This document shows positions 5,516-12,521 of a DNA stretch of 12,521 nucleotides, piece after piece (position 1 is the stretch's first letter; each line of letters begins with the position of its first letter). The position numbers and the translations under genes were made by a program. Below the pieces are notes generated by a model that saw only the letters and a program-made list of their open reading frames with translations, did no database searches and was not told the origin of the DNA. This stretch comes from JBCBXA01 sp039816825 (lineage in GTDB: Bacteria > Pseudomonadota > Alphaproteobacteria > Rhizobiales > Rhizobiaceae), in the NCBI GenBank assembly GCA_039816825.1, contig JBCBXA010000083.1, positions 1 to 12,521 on the forward strand, written 5' to 3'.

Positions 5516-8299
5516 TTATTCAGCCGCTTCCTTCGTTTCGTTCAGGTTCCGCAAGACGTAGTGAAGAATGCCGCCATTGCGGTAATAATCCATCTCGTCG
5601 GCAGTATCGATCCGGCAAAGGAGCGTGATGGTCTTCTGCGAGCCGTCCGAATAGGTGATCGTCGCCTCAACATCCTGTCGTGGCTCCAGCGCATCGAGAC
5701 CCGCAATATCAACGGTCTCAGCGCCTGAGATACCCAGATCCTGCCAATTGTCGTCGCCGGTGAACGTCAGCGGCAATACGCCCATGCCCACCAGATTGGA
5801 GCGGTGAATGCGCTCAAAGCTCTCGGCAATCACAGCACGAACACCCAAGAGCAAAGTGCCCTTGGCAGCCCAGTCCCGGGAGGAGCCCGTGCCATATTCT
5901 TTGCCGGCGAACACCACCAGCGGCACACCTTCTTCCTTGTAGCGCATGGCGGCATCGTAGATCGGCATCATCTCGCCGGACGGATGATGCATCGTCATCC
6001 CACCTTCGACACCATCGAGCATTTGGTTCTTGATGCGAATATTGGCGAAGGTGCCGCGCATCATCACCTGATGATTGCCCCGCCTCGCGCCGAAGGAATT
6101 GAACTCCGCAGGCCTCACCTGATGGCTACGCAGATAATCACCGGCAGGACCGTCCTGCTTGATGGAGCCGGCAGGCGAGATGTGGTCGGTGGTGATGGAG
6201 TCCGCGAACAGGCCCATAATGCGAGCGCCCTCGACATCCTCAATGGCTTCCGGCTCCATCTCCATGCCTTCAAAATAAGGCGGGTTCTGAACGTAGGTCG
6301 AACTGTTGTCCCAGGCGTAAGTCTTGCCCTCCGAGACTTGTATGCCCCGCCACTTGTCGTCGCCCTTGAAGACATCGCCATAGCGGGTGCGGAACATCTC
6401 TTCCGTCACCACCTCCCGCACAATGCCGGCAATCTCTTCGGAACTTGGCCACAAATCCTTGAGGTAGACGTCTTCGCCGTTCTTGTCCTTGCCCAGACTG
6501 TCGGTCACCACATTGGTGTGCATTGTGCCTGCGATGGCATAGGCAACCACGAGGGGTGGGGAGGCGAGATAGTTGGCCCGAACGTCCGGCGATATCCGGC
6601 CTTCGAAATTGCGATTGCCGGACAGCACAGACACGGCGACGATATCATTGTCGTGGATGGCGTTCGAAATCTCCTCGGCGAGTGGGCCTGAATTGCCGAT
6701 ACAGGTGGTGCAACCATAGCCGACCAGATTAAAGCCCAGCGCGTCGAGATCGTCCTGAAGGCCGGCCTTCTCGAGATAGTCCGTCACCACCTGAGAACCC
6801 GGCGCAAAGGAGGTCTTCACCCAAGGCTTCACGTCCAGACCGCGCGCTCGGGCGTTACGAGCCACGAGACCGGCGGCCACCAGAACAGACGGGTTCGACG
6901 TATTTGTGCAAGAGGTGATCGCCGCAACAACCACATCGCCATCGCCCAGATTGTAATTCTGACCCTCCACCGGGTAGCCCATGGTCTCGGCTGCCATGGG
7001 CTCGTTCTGCTCGACTGCTCCCTCGCCCAGCCAGCGGCTGACGGCATTGTCGTTTCCGGCGGGCGCAAGTTGCTTGTCGCCTGATTTGAGCGTTTTCAGC
7101 GCGTCGCGGAAAGCCGTCGGCGCGTCCTTGAGAACCACCCGGTCCTGCGGACGCTTTGGCCCGGAGATGGAGGGCACAACGGAGCCAAGGTTCAGTTCCA
7201 GGGTGGAAGAGAAAACAGGGTCCGTCGTATCGGCATCCCGCCACATGCCCTGAGCCCGGGCATAGGCTTCCACCAGCGCAATCCGATCCTCATCGCGGCC
7301 TGTCGCTTTCATGTAGGCAGTAGTGTCGGTATCAATCGGGAAAAAGCCGCAGGTCGCGCCGTATTCCGGCGCCATGTTGGCGATGGTTGCCTGATCTTCG
7401 AGGCTGAGATTATCGAGGCCAGGGCCGAAGAACTCAACGAATTTGCCGACGACGCCCTTCTCCCGAAGCATCTGCACAACGACCAGAACGAGATCGGTTG
7501 CGGTGATCCCTTCGGACAGTTCGCCTTCCAGTCGGAAGCCGATGACCTCGGGGATCATCATGGTGACAGGCTGGCCCAGCATGGCCGCTTCGGCCTCAAT
7601 GCCGCCCACGCCCCAACCAAGCACGGAAAGACCATTGACCATAGTGGTATGGCTGTCGGTGCCCACCAGCGTATCAGGGTACGCCACGGTCTGACCGTCC
7701 AATTCCGCCGTCCAAACAGTTTGCGCCAGATATTCAAGGTTCACCTGGTGGCAAATGCCCGTGCCCGGAGGCACAACGCGGAAATTGTCAAACGCCTGCT
7801 GGCCCCATTTGAGAAAGGTGTAGCGCTCGCCATTGCGCTCATATTCGCGGTCGACATTCTTCTCGAACGAGTTTGCGCCGCCAAAGAAGTCCACCATGAC
7901 GGAGTGGTCGATCACAAGATCCACCGGCACTTGCGGGTTGATGCGCTGAGCATCACCACCAAGGTCCACGGTGGCGTCCCGCATGGCCGCCAGATCCACG
8001 ACAGCCGGCACGCCGGTAAAGTCCTGCATCAGCACTCGAGCTGGTCGATAGGCTATCTCGCGGCCTGCGGCTCCCTTGTCCTGAACCCAGGCCGCCATGG
8101 CGCGGATGTCATCGGCCGTGACCGACCGGCCATCCTCAAAGCGGAGGAGATTCTCGAGCAGCACCTTCAGCGAAAAGGGCAGTTTGGAAATGCCGTCCAG
8201 CCCATTCTTCTCGGCCTCCTCGAGAGAATAGTAGACATACTCGCTGCCGTTCACAAACAGGGTCTTGCGACAGTTAAAGCTGTCGACGGAGTTCAGCAT
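5516..8299 (-). CDS. acnA: Aconitate hydratase AcnA
   Basis: This 927-residue protein is an AcnA/IRP-type aconitase, which interconverts citrate and isocitrate through cis-aconitate in the TCA cycle in the cytoplasm. The [4Fe-4S] cysteines are C464 (ITSCTNTSNPSV), C530 and C533 (GYGCTTCIGNSGPL). Other family motifs are visible: LMQDFTGVPAVVDLAAMRD (90-108), IDHSV, VVPPGTGICHQVNLEYLA, GTDSHTTM and, in the swivel domain, EYGTGSSRDWAAKG. It is slightly longer than E. coli AcnA because of extra residues around 390-445, before the cluster cysteines, as I recall for alphaproteobacterial forms. The start is secure: AAGGAG sits 6 bases upstream of the ATG. It is divergent from the glutaredoxin-MauE gene across a 191-base gap, and a hairpin with T-run follows its 3' end. 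Confidence 0.97.
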   Translation of the reverse strand: MLNSVDSFNCRKTLFVNGSEYVYYSLEEAEKNGLDGISKLPFSLKVLLENLLRFEDGRSVTADDIRAMAAWVQDKGAAGREIAYRPARVLMQDFTGVPAVVDLAAMRDATVDLGGDAQRINPQVPVDLVIDHSVMVDFFGGANSFEKNVDREYERNGERYTFLKWGQQAFDNFRVVPPGTGICHQVNLEYLAQTVWTAELDGQTVAYPDTLVGTDSHTTMVNGLSVLGWGVGGIEAEAAMLGQPVTMMIPEVIGFRLEGELSEGITATDLVLVVVQMLREKGVVGKFVEFFGPGLDNLSLEDQATIANMAPEYGATCGFFPIDTDTTAYMKATGRDEDRIALVEAYARAQGMWRDADTTDPVFSSTLELNLGSVVPSISGPKRPQDRVVLKDAPTAFRDALKTLKSGDKQLAPAGNDNAVSRWLGEGAVEQNEPMAAETMGYPVEGQNYNLGDGDVVVAAITSCTNTSNPSVLVAAGLVARNARARGLDVKPWVKTSFAPGSQVVTDYLEKAGLQDDLDALGFNLVGYGCTTCIGNSGPLAEEISNAIHDNDIVAVSVLSGNRNFEGRISPDVRANYLASPPLVVAYAIAGTMHTNVVTDSLGKDKNGEDVYLKDLWPSSEEIAGIVREVVTEEMFRTRYGDVFKGDDKWRGIQVSEGKTYAWDNSSTYVQNPPYFEGMEMEPEAIEDVEGARIMGLFADSITTDHISPAGSIKQDGPAGDYLRSHQVRPAEFNSFGARRGNHQVMMRGTFANIRIKNQMLDGVEGGMTMHHPSGEMMPIYDAAMRYKEEGVPLVVFAGKEYGTGSSRDWAAKGTLLLGVRAVIAESFERIHRSNLVGMGVLPLTFTGDDNWQDLGISGAETVDIAGLDALEPRQDVEATITYSDGSQKTITLLCRIDTADEMDYYRNGGILHYVLRNLNETKEAAE

Positions 8300-8300
8300 T

Positions 8301-8314
8301 GGGGTCTCCTTGGG
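8301..8314 (-). promoter_or_regulatory. Shine-Dalgarno sequence of acnA
   Basis: On the minus strand CAAGGAGACCCCA precedes the ATG at 8299. AAGGAG is separated from the start by 6 bases, a near-ideal ribosome site that fixes the acnA start. Confidence 0.8.
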
Positions 8315-8490
8315 GTTGGAGGGCTCGCGCGGATGGCGCGCTTCATAACTGCACTTTTTATAGGTATTCCAGATTGGCCCTTCTAGGCCGCCCAGCGAAG
8401 TTGAAGACGGGCGCTCTGTTCCGTATCTGAAACTTTGCGGTAAGACGGAGTTCCGGTCTCGCAGCTACACTTGAACAGAAGGTCAGATGG

Positions 8491-9276
8491 ATGACACAAG
8501 CAGCGACGTTGAAGACCAGCGCCCGAACAACCTCCGGCAGAACCGCCATTCTCTACCGCATGGCCACCGGCCAGCACATCTGCCCTTCCGGCCTCAAGGC
8601 CCGCGATCTGCTGAAAAGCCAGGGCTTTTCGGTAGAGGAACATCTGCTGCAGGACCGGGCAGCCGTGGATGCATTCAAGGCTGAGCAGGACGTGGCAACC
8701 ACGCCGCAAGTGTTCATCGCCGGTCAGCGCATTGGCGGGTTCACCGATCTGCAGGACCATTTCGGCATGGAGCGCCCTGACCCGAATGCGAAGAGCTACG
8801 CGCCGGTTCTATGGATTTTTGCCGTCAGCTTTCTGGCAGCCCCCGCCATCGACTGGCGTTTGGATGGTGCACTCGACGTGATCACCATCTTCGAGATGTT
8901 TGTGGCCACACTCATGGTGATCCTGGGCGTTCAGAAGCTCCGCGACCTTGAGAGCTTCCGCTCAATGTTCATCACCTACGATCTGCTGGCCATGCGCGAC
9001 ACGCGCTATGCCTATGTCTACCCGTTTGTGGAGACCGGAGCCGGGATTTTGATGATCGCCGGGGCGCTGACCTGGCTGTCGGCCCCTGCGGCGCTGTTCG
9101 TGGCAGGCGTCAATGGCATATCGGTCTTCAAGGCGGTCTACATCGACAAGCGAGAGCTGAACTGCGCCTGCGTCGGTGGCAACAGCAATGTGCCGCTGGG
9201 CTTTCTGTCCCTGACGGAAAACATCCTGATGGTCGCGATGGCGGTCTGGATGCTGGCGAAGCTGATGATTCTCTAG
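8491..9276 (+). CDS. Glutaredoxin fused to MauE/DoxX-like redox membrane domain
   Basis: The 261-residue protein has two parts. Residues about 18-92 form a glutaredoxin fold with the active site CPSG (31-34, one Cys only), the cis-proline loop TTPQVFI (70-76) and IGGFTDL, the usual glutathione-contact region. Residues about 104-260 hold four or five membrane helices resembling the MauE/DoxX redox-associated family, with a C-x-C pair (C225, C227 in NCACVGG) near the last helix. MauE-type proteins take part in disulfide formation or reduction across the membrane. Here a cytoplasmic monothiol-type glutaredoxin would be tethered to a membrane thiol relay; the direction of electron flow is not known. 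An AAGG 8 bases before the ATG supports the start. The gene overlaps the convergent cysteine hydrolase gene by 4 bases at the stop codons. Confidence 0.85.
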   Translation: MTQAATLKTSARTTSGRTAILYRMATGQHICPSGLKARDLLKSQGFSVEEHLLQDRAAVDAFKAEQDVATTPQVFIAGQRIGGFTDLQDHFGMERPDPNAKSYAPVLWIFAVSFLAAPAIDWRLDGALDVITIFEMFVATLMVILGVQKLRDLESFRSMFITYDLLAMRDTRYAYVYPFVETGAGILMIAGALTWLSAPAALFVAGVNGISVFKAVYIDKRELNCACVGGNSNVPLGFLSLTENILMVAMAVWMLAKLMIL

Positions 9277-10118
9277 GGTGTATTGACGCCGTCCGGCCCA
9301 CTTTCAACCGGGCTCGGCGCCCAATTGATCCGCTTGTAGTCAAAGCCCGACTCCAGGGTGGGCTTCACGATCTCAAAGAAGGGCGAGACGTCAAAATCAC
9401 GGGGCGTGAACAGCGAGTGGTGCCGTATGTGCAGGATCAGATCGCGGCTGTAGAGCGATGAGGCGGCAGGGACCGTCCCACGATCTTCGATATTGGGAAG
9501 GATTGGGTAACGGATGGACTGGAACGCCTGGGCGATCATGGTGGAGCAAATCGCCTTGGTGGGGTCGCCCGAGCCAAAGGCCAGCATCTTGCGGCGGAAG
9601 CGCGTTGGCACAGGCGGACGCGGAATGAGGTATCGCGCAAGATCGAAAATGTTGCGCATGTCGTACTTCAGACCGAGCTTGGAAATGGCAAACGCCACCA
9701 CCGCATCCCGGTCGTCGGGCGTCAGGTTCACGGCCCGACAGATGCGCGTGTTGAAGTTCTCATACTTCTCAAGCGGCACCGAGATGCAGCCCGGCTTCAC
9801 CAGCATCTCGACAAACCGGTGCCGAGTATCAGCGGACTGAGCATTCTCCGCTTCAGGGTCACAATAAAGCTCGTCGCACGGACGATCCGCCAGAGCATCA
9901 CCCACATAGATGGCCGCGTGGGACCATGTGGATTGCGTCAGATATTTGATGCCCGCCGAGACCTTCTGATTCCCCTCCACAAGCAGCACGTCACCGGGCC
10001 GCAGGGTGCGCAGAAGCGTATCCTTATCCGACGGCGTGAAAGGCCGATAGCCGGTGGTCTCACGGTTCAGCACGCCGACGATGGCGTCAGCAATGGTCTG
10101 GCGCAGTTTGCTAAACAT
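9273..10118 (-). CDS. YiiX/YebB-like permuted NlpC/P60 cysteine hydrolase
   Basis: The 281-residue protein matches the circularly permuted papain-like family (YiiX/YebB, Peptidase_C92). The histidine comes first: LRPGDVLLVEG (39-49) leads into STWSHAAIYVG with H67. A conserved acidic residue follows (FVEML, E104), and the nucleophilic cysteine comes late (KAICSTMIAQAF, C191). Relatives include lipid-directed amidases or acyltransferases and uncharacterised enzymes, so the substrate is unknown. No signal peptide is seen; the N-terminus is amphipathic (MFSKLRQTIADAIVGVLN), so a cytoplasmic or membrane-peripheral location is likely. The start is 31 bases after the stop of the alpha/beta hydrolase gene on the same strand, suggesting one transcript. 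No strong ribosome site is visible at ATG 10118. Confidence 0.85.
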   Translation of the reverse strand: MFSKLRQTIADAIVGVLNRETTGYRPFTPSDKDTLLRTLRPGDVLLVEGNQKVSAGIKYLTQSTWSHAAIYVGDALADRPCDELYCDPEAENAQSADTRHRFVEMLVKPGCISVPLEKYENFNTRICRAVNLTPDDRDAVVAFAISKLGLKYDMRNIFDLARYLIPRPPVPTRFRRKMLAFGSGDPTKAICSTMIAQAFQSIRYPILPNIEDRGTVPAASSLYSRDLILHIRHHSLFTPRDFDVSPFFEIVKPTLESGFDYKRINWAPSPVESGPDGVNTP

Positions 10119-10149
10119 ATCGCTCAGGCATGGTGGTCAAACTCAGGTC

Positions 10150-10944
10150 TCAAGAGCCTTCGGGTGGCGGTGTCACCACATCCTTACACAGGCGCAGCAG
10201 AACCGCGATATCAGCTTCGCGTGACAGCCTGTGATCACCATCTTTGACAAGCGTAATCGACACATCGTCCTGAGCCAGATGATGCACGAGCCGCATGGCG
10301 TGCTCCCACGGCACATCGGGATCTTCCATCCCCTGCAAAATCGCGACAGGGCAACCAGTCTCGAGCTCCCCATCAAGCACACGCTGCGTGCGACCATCTT
10401 CGATAAGCTTGGACGTATAGAGAACCGGATCAGGCCCGTAAGGCGTGACTTCAGTGAACCATCCCTGGCTCGTCATCAAAGCGCGCTGCTCGTCGGTGAA
10501 GCTAGGCTCCATCAATTCCGTCGCAAAGTCGGGAGCCGGAGCCACCAGAACCATGGCGTGAAGACGGTCACCCTGCCCTGCGTTCTGCAGCTCCTGGGCC
10601 ACCCGCAGGGCGATCCATCCGCCCATGGAAGAACCCACCAGCACGAGCTTTGACTGCTCAATCTCGCCGAGCACGGCCATGGTTTCCTGAAGCCAAACCG
10701 AAATGCAGCCATTGGCGAAGTCACCACCCGACTGGCCATGGCCGGAATAGTCGAAGCGCACGCAGCCATGCCCGTTGGCCGGGCACCATTCAGACAGGGC
10801 GATGGCCTTGCCGCCCTGCATGTCGGACCGGAATCCGCCCAGCCAGACAAAGCAGGGTTTCTCCGCCGGTCCATCGTCGATCAGCCGTGCAATGGCGCGG
10901 GTGTCTCCATCGACAACAACCTCTAAATCGCTCTGCCTGCTCAT
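10150..10944 (-). CDS. Alpha/beta hydrolase, ABHD10-like
   Basis: This serine hydrolase of about 264 residues resembles ABHD10, a mitochondrial acyl-protein thioesterase and acyl-glucuronide esterase. Shared features are the oxyanion-region WLGGFRSDMQGGKA (34-47), the strand-turn GHGCVRFDYSGHGQSGG (58-74) and the nucleophile elbow GSSMGG with Ser106. The triad is completed by Asp208 (QGMEDPDVPW) and His238 (KDGDHRLS). No signal peptide is seen, so it is cytoplasmic. The frame opens with GTG at 10965, but ATG 10944 is chosen because GAGGG lies 4 bases upstream of it. It is divergent from infC and is followed, 31 bases after its stop, by the YiiX-like gene. Thioesterase or esterase chemistry is inferred from the family; the substrate is unknown. 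Confidence 0.88.
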   Translation of the reverse strand: MSRQSDLEVVVDGDTRAIARLIDDGPAEKPCFVWLGGFRSDMQGGKAIALSEWCPANGHGCVRFDYSGHGQSGGDFANGCISVWLQETMAVLGEIEQSKLVLVGSSMGGWIALRVAQELQNAGQGDRLHAMVLVAPAPDFATELMEPSFTDEQRALMTSQGWFTEVTPYGPDPVLYTSKLIEDGRTQRVLDGELETGCPVAILQGMEDPDVPWEHAMRLVHHLAQDDVSITLVKDGDHRLSREADIAVLLRLCKDVVTPPPEGS

Positions 10945-11035
10945 CGCACCCTCACAATCGCGCACTCATCGTCCCATATGAGGCACAGAGGCCGCCGGAA
11001 CCACCCCGCTCGGTCTGCATTTCCCCGTTGAAACA

Positions 11036-11065
11036 TTGACCTTTCAGTGGTGTGCAGGACATAAG
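11036..11065 (+). promoter_or_regulatory. Candidate infC promoter
   Basis: TTGACC (11036-11041) and CATAAG (11060-11065) are separated by 18 bases and lie about 75-105 bases upstream of the proposed infC start. The match to the -35/-10 consensus is moderate, so this is a suggestion only. Confidence 0.3.
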
Positions 11066-11129
11066 TGGCATCTGGTCGCGATGCGGCCACTCACGACCTA
11101 TCGATAATAGCCTCATCTTTAACAGCTAC

Positions 11130-11144
11130 GGAGCTATCACCATT
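11130..11144 (+). promoter_or_regulatory. infC ribosome site and ATT start codon
   Basis: GGAG (11130-11133) is followed after 8 bases by ATT (11142-11144), in frame with IF-3 and immediately before RRPFRAPP. In E. coli infC starts at AUU, and IF-3 represses its own translation by rejecting this rare start. The same arrangement here implies similar autoregulation. The nearest upstream ATG in frame (11052) has no ribosome site and would add 30 residues unlike IF-3. Confidence 0.75.
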
Positions 11145-11681
11145 CGCCGACCATTCAGAGCGCCGCCAACCCAGAACACAGGCCCGCGCGCAAACCGGGA
11201 CATCCGCGTCCCCCAAGTTCAACTCATCGACGCCGAGGGCGACAACCGTGGCGTGATGGCCACCAGCGAAGCACTGGCACTGGCGGAAGATGCAGGGCTC
11301 GACCTTGTTGAGATTTCGCCCAACAACACGCCTCCCATCTGCAAAATTCTCGATCTGGGCCGCTATAAATACCTAGCCCAGAAGAAGGCCGCCGACGCCC
11401 GGAAGAAGCAGAAGACGGTTGAGGTAAAAGAGATCAAGATGCGTCCGAACATCGATACCCATGACTATGGGGTGAAGATGAAGGCCGTGAACAAGTTCAT
11501 CGATGCGGGCGACAAGGTGAAGGTGACCCTCCGCTTCCGCGGCCGCGAGATGGCTCACCAGGAGCTCGGCCTCGAACTGCTGCACCGGGTTCGCGATCAC
11601 ATGGAAGACAAAACCAAGGTCGAGGCCATGCCCAAACTTGAGGGCCGCCAGATGATCATGGTGCTGGCACCGTCCAAGTAG
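11142..11681 (+). CDS. infC: Translation initiation factor IF-3, ATT start
   Basis: IF-3 binds the 30S subunit, prevents premature 50S joining and checks the start codon and initiator tRNA. The 179-residue product has the N-domain (RANRDIRVPQVQLIDAEGDN...LDLVEISPNNTPPICKILDLGRYKY), a lysine-rich linker helix (QKKAADARKKQK) and the C-domain (VKEIKMRPNIDTHDYGVKMK...VKVTLRFRGREMAHQELGLELL...MIMVLAPSK). All conserved stretches are present and the length is normal. The start is assigned to ATT 11142 from the GGAG spacing and family alignment; an ATG-only gene caller would begin at 11052 and add a spurious N-terminus. It is followed by a strong terminator and then low-GC DNA, so rpmI and rplT do not follow it directly. 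The upstream divergent neighbour is the ABHD10-like gene. Confidence 0.96.
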   Translation: MRRPFRAPPTQNTGPRANRDIRVPQVQLIDAEGDNRGVMATSEALALAEDAGLDLVEISPNNTPPICKILDLGRYKYLAQKKAADARKKQKTVEVKEIKMRPNIDTHDYGVKMKAVNKFIDAGDKVKVTLRFRGREMAHQELGLELLHRVRDHMEDKTKVEAMPKLEGRQMIMVLAPSK

Positions 11682-11704
11682 CCAAAGTCGAATGGATTGA
11701 GTTC

Positions 11705-11732
11705 AAAGGGCCGCATGATGCGGCCCTTTTTT
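11705..11732 (+). terminator. Intrinsic terminator of infC
   Basis: An 11-bp perfect stem (AAAGGGCCGCA / TGCGGCCCTTT) with a TGA loop runs into six T residues, starting 23 bases after the infC stop codon. It is a textbook intrinsic terminator and marks infC as the end of its transcript. Confidence 0.92.
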
Positions 11733-11927
11733 CGTTTAAGAACAGCGCTTCCGATTAGTTTCGCTTACCGTCCAGCTGAGAAAACAAATCCTCTCACGCC
11801 CTGCTCTCCAACGGCAAGCCTCGGATGAAAGAGAGATTGAGAAATCTGCGACGCATTAGAACTTCTTCGTATTGATAGGCTGACAGGATTGTCTAATGTA
11901 GACTTGGACAAATTTGAGTGGGCCTAC

Positions 11928-12521
11928 ATGAAGCGTCGAGAATTTATTAGAACAGCGTGTGCAGCCTCTATTTTTCCGTTCTCGAATGTCGACTTCGCCA
12001 ACTCGACACCTTTTCTTACAGTCCCAGTTTTTGGGTTTCTTCAAAGATTCGGAAGGGAAATTGGCTCTGCATTAGTTGCGGCTACAATCTATGATGTTGC
12101 TACCTCTCGCTTTCTTAATAATAGGGAAAGGGAAGGCTTGAATAACATTGACCGACGGATGGCTGCCGATTTCCCCAATGCTGAAAATTCAGAAGTTCGT
12201 CGAGGTTCCGGTGTTCTCTTTTATTCTAGAGAAGACTCGGCGAAAAATTGCTGCGTCGCGTTTTGCGAAAGCGGCTCGGGAAACCAGATTGGTATTGCAG
12301 AGGGGCCCTCAATAGTAGCGTTAGGCATTGAAGCTGCGGATTTGGCTAGCAAAGATTTTGGGACTAGAACCATACGCTCTCGTATTGTTCCAGTTGAGTG
12401 GGAGTCTGAGGCAGCTGGAAGTTTCGAGAATGGCTACTCGAGTACAGATCGGTTTCTGACTGCCGATAGCGCATACGAAATATCATATGGTTGGGACAGC
12501 GGACGTGCTGTCATCGACGTG
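11928..12521 (+). CDS. Unrecognised, probably exported protein, 3' truncated by window edge
   Basis: From ATG 11928 a frame stays open for 198 codons to the last base, with no stop. The N-terminus MKRREFIRTACAASIFPF resembles a short Tat-type signal (RREFI plus a weakly hydrophobic stretch). A second hydrophobic patch follows at about 46-55 (GSALVAATIY). The body includes RRGSGVLFYSREDSAKNCCVAF and DSAYEISYGWDSGRAVIDV; I do not recognise a family. Base composition is unlike the neighbours: 11941-12120 is about 42% GC by hand count, against 65% in 11221-11280 of infC, and codons are AT-rich. The frame is also open back to 11841 but has no ATG there. There is no clear ribosome site; TTGATA (11872) with TCTAAT (11893) is a weak promoter candidate. 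It may be the first gene of an acquired region. Confidence 0.6.
   Translation, partial: MKRREFIRTACAASIFPFSNVDFANSTPFLTVPVFGFLQRFGREIGSALVAATIYDVATSRFLNNREREGLNNIDRRMAADFPNAENSEVRRGSGVLFYSREDSAKNCCVAFCESGSGNQIGIAEGPSIVALGIEAADLASKDFGTRTIRSRIVPVEWESEAAGSFENGYSSTDRFLTADSAYEISYGWDSGRAVIDV

Noticed and set aside
5804..6691. 295-codon plus-strand frame opposite acnA
   Set aside because: It is a shadow of aconitase caused by high GC at third positions. The His/Gly-rich translation is not protein-like.
7649..8386. 245-codon plus-strand frame opposite the acnA N-terminus
   Set aside because: It is a shadow of well-conserved aconitase sequence and also crosses the acnA ribosome site.
8300..8490. tRNA, riboswitch or strong promoter in the acnA / glutaredoxin divergent gap
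   Set aside because: I found no cloverleaf or conserved riboswitch core. TATAAA-like sequence on the minus strand lacks a convincing -35 partner.
11052..11141. 30-codon N-terminal extension of IF-3 from ATG 11052
   Set aside because: It has no ribosome site and is unlike IF-3 N-termini, and GGAG-N8-ATT lies at the expected family start.
11841..11930. GGDEF-like string (DRLTGLSN) in the open frame just upstream of ATG 11928
   Set aside because: It resembles the DxLTGLxN start of GGDEF domains, but only over a few residues. What follows is not GGDEF, and no ATG start exists there, so it is treated as chance.

Overview
The window looks like a piece of an alphaproteobacterial chromosome. The evidence is the high-GC coding style, an IF-3 whose N-terminus (RRPFRAPPTQ...GPRANRDIRVPQVQLID) matches alphaproteobacterial IF-3 as I remember it, a long AcnA-type aconitase, and a DUF2946 / PCu(A)C / PepSY copper cluster of a kind common in that class. 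The genus cannot be fixed from sequence alone.

Layout. (1) 8-2498, plus strand: a copper-handling cluster made of a small DUF2946-like secreted protein, a periplasmic PCu(A)C copper chaperone with a natural run of five His, and a PepSY-associated membrane protein. A hairpin at 2510-2536 separates it from a convergent gene for a 77-residue membrane protein (2539-2772, minus). (2) 2773-3261: 489 bases without a convincing gene. They hold a tandem pair of 14-bp repeats and a roughly 267-bp element with 35-bp terminal inverted repeats flanked by TA, which looks like a MITE or deleted IS. (3) 3262-5319, minus: a PAS-PAS-GGDEF-EAL cyclic-di-GMP protein. (4) 5516-8299, minus: aconitase acnA, with a probable terminator at 5421-5444. 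(5) 8491-9276, plus: a glutaredoxin fused to a MauE/DoxX-like membrane domain. (6) 9273-10944, minus: a probable two-gene operon of an ABHD10-like alpha/beta hydrolase followed by a YiiX/YebB-type cysteine hydrolase. (7) 11142-11681, plus: infC, apparently starting at ATT, followed by a very clear terminator. (8) 11928 to the window end, plus: an AT-rich, open-ended gene with a Tat-like N-terminus and no recognised family, perhaps the edge of an accessory region.

How the genes work together. The first three genes probably cooperate in periplasmic copper delivery or redox. The central genes are mostly unrelated housekeeping or signalling units. The hydrolase and YiiX-like gene form a co-directional pair with plausible lipid or acyl-ester chemistry. 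infC appears to keep the rare-start autoregulation known from enterobacteria. I did not see a clear new multi-gene defence or biosynthetic system. The least explained parts are the MITE with its neighbouring repeats and the low-GC truncated gene at the right edge.
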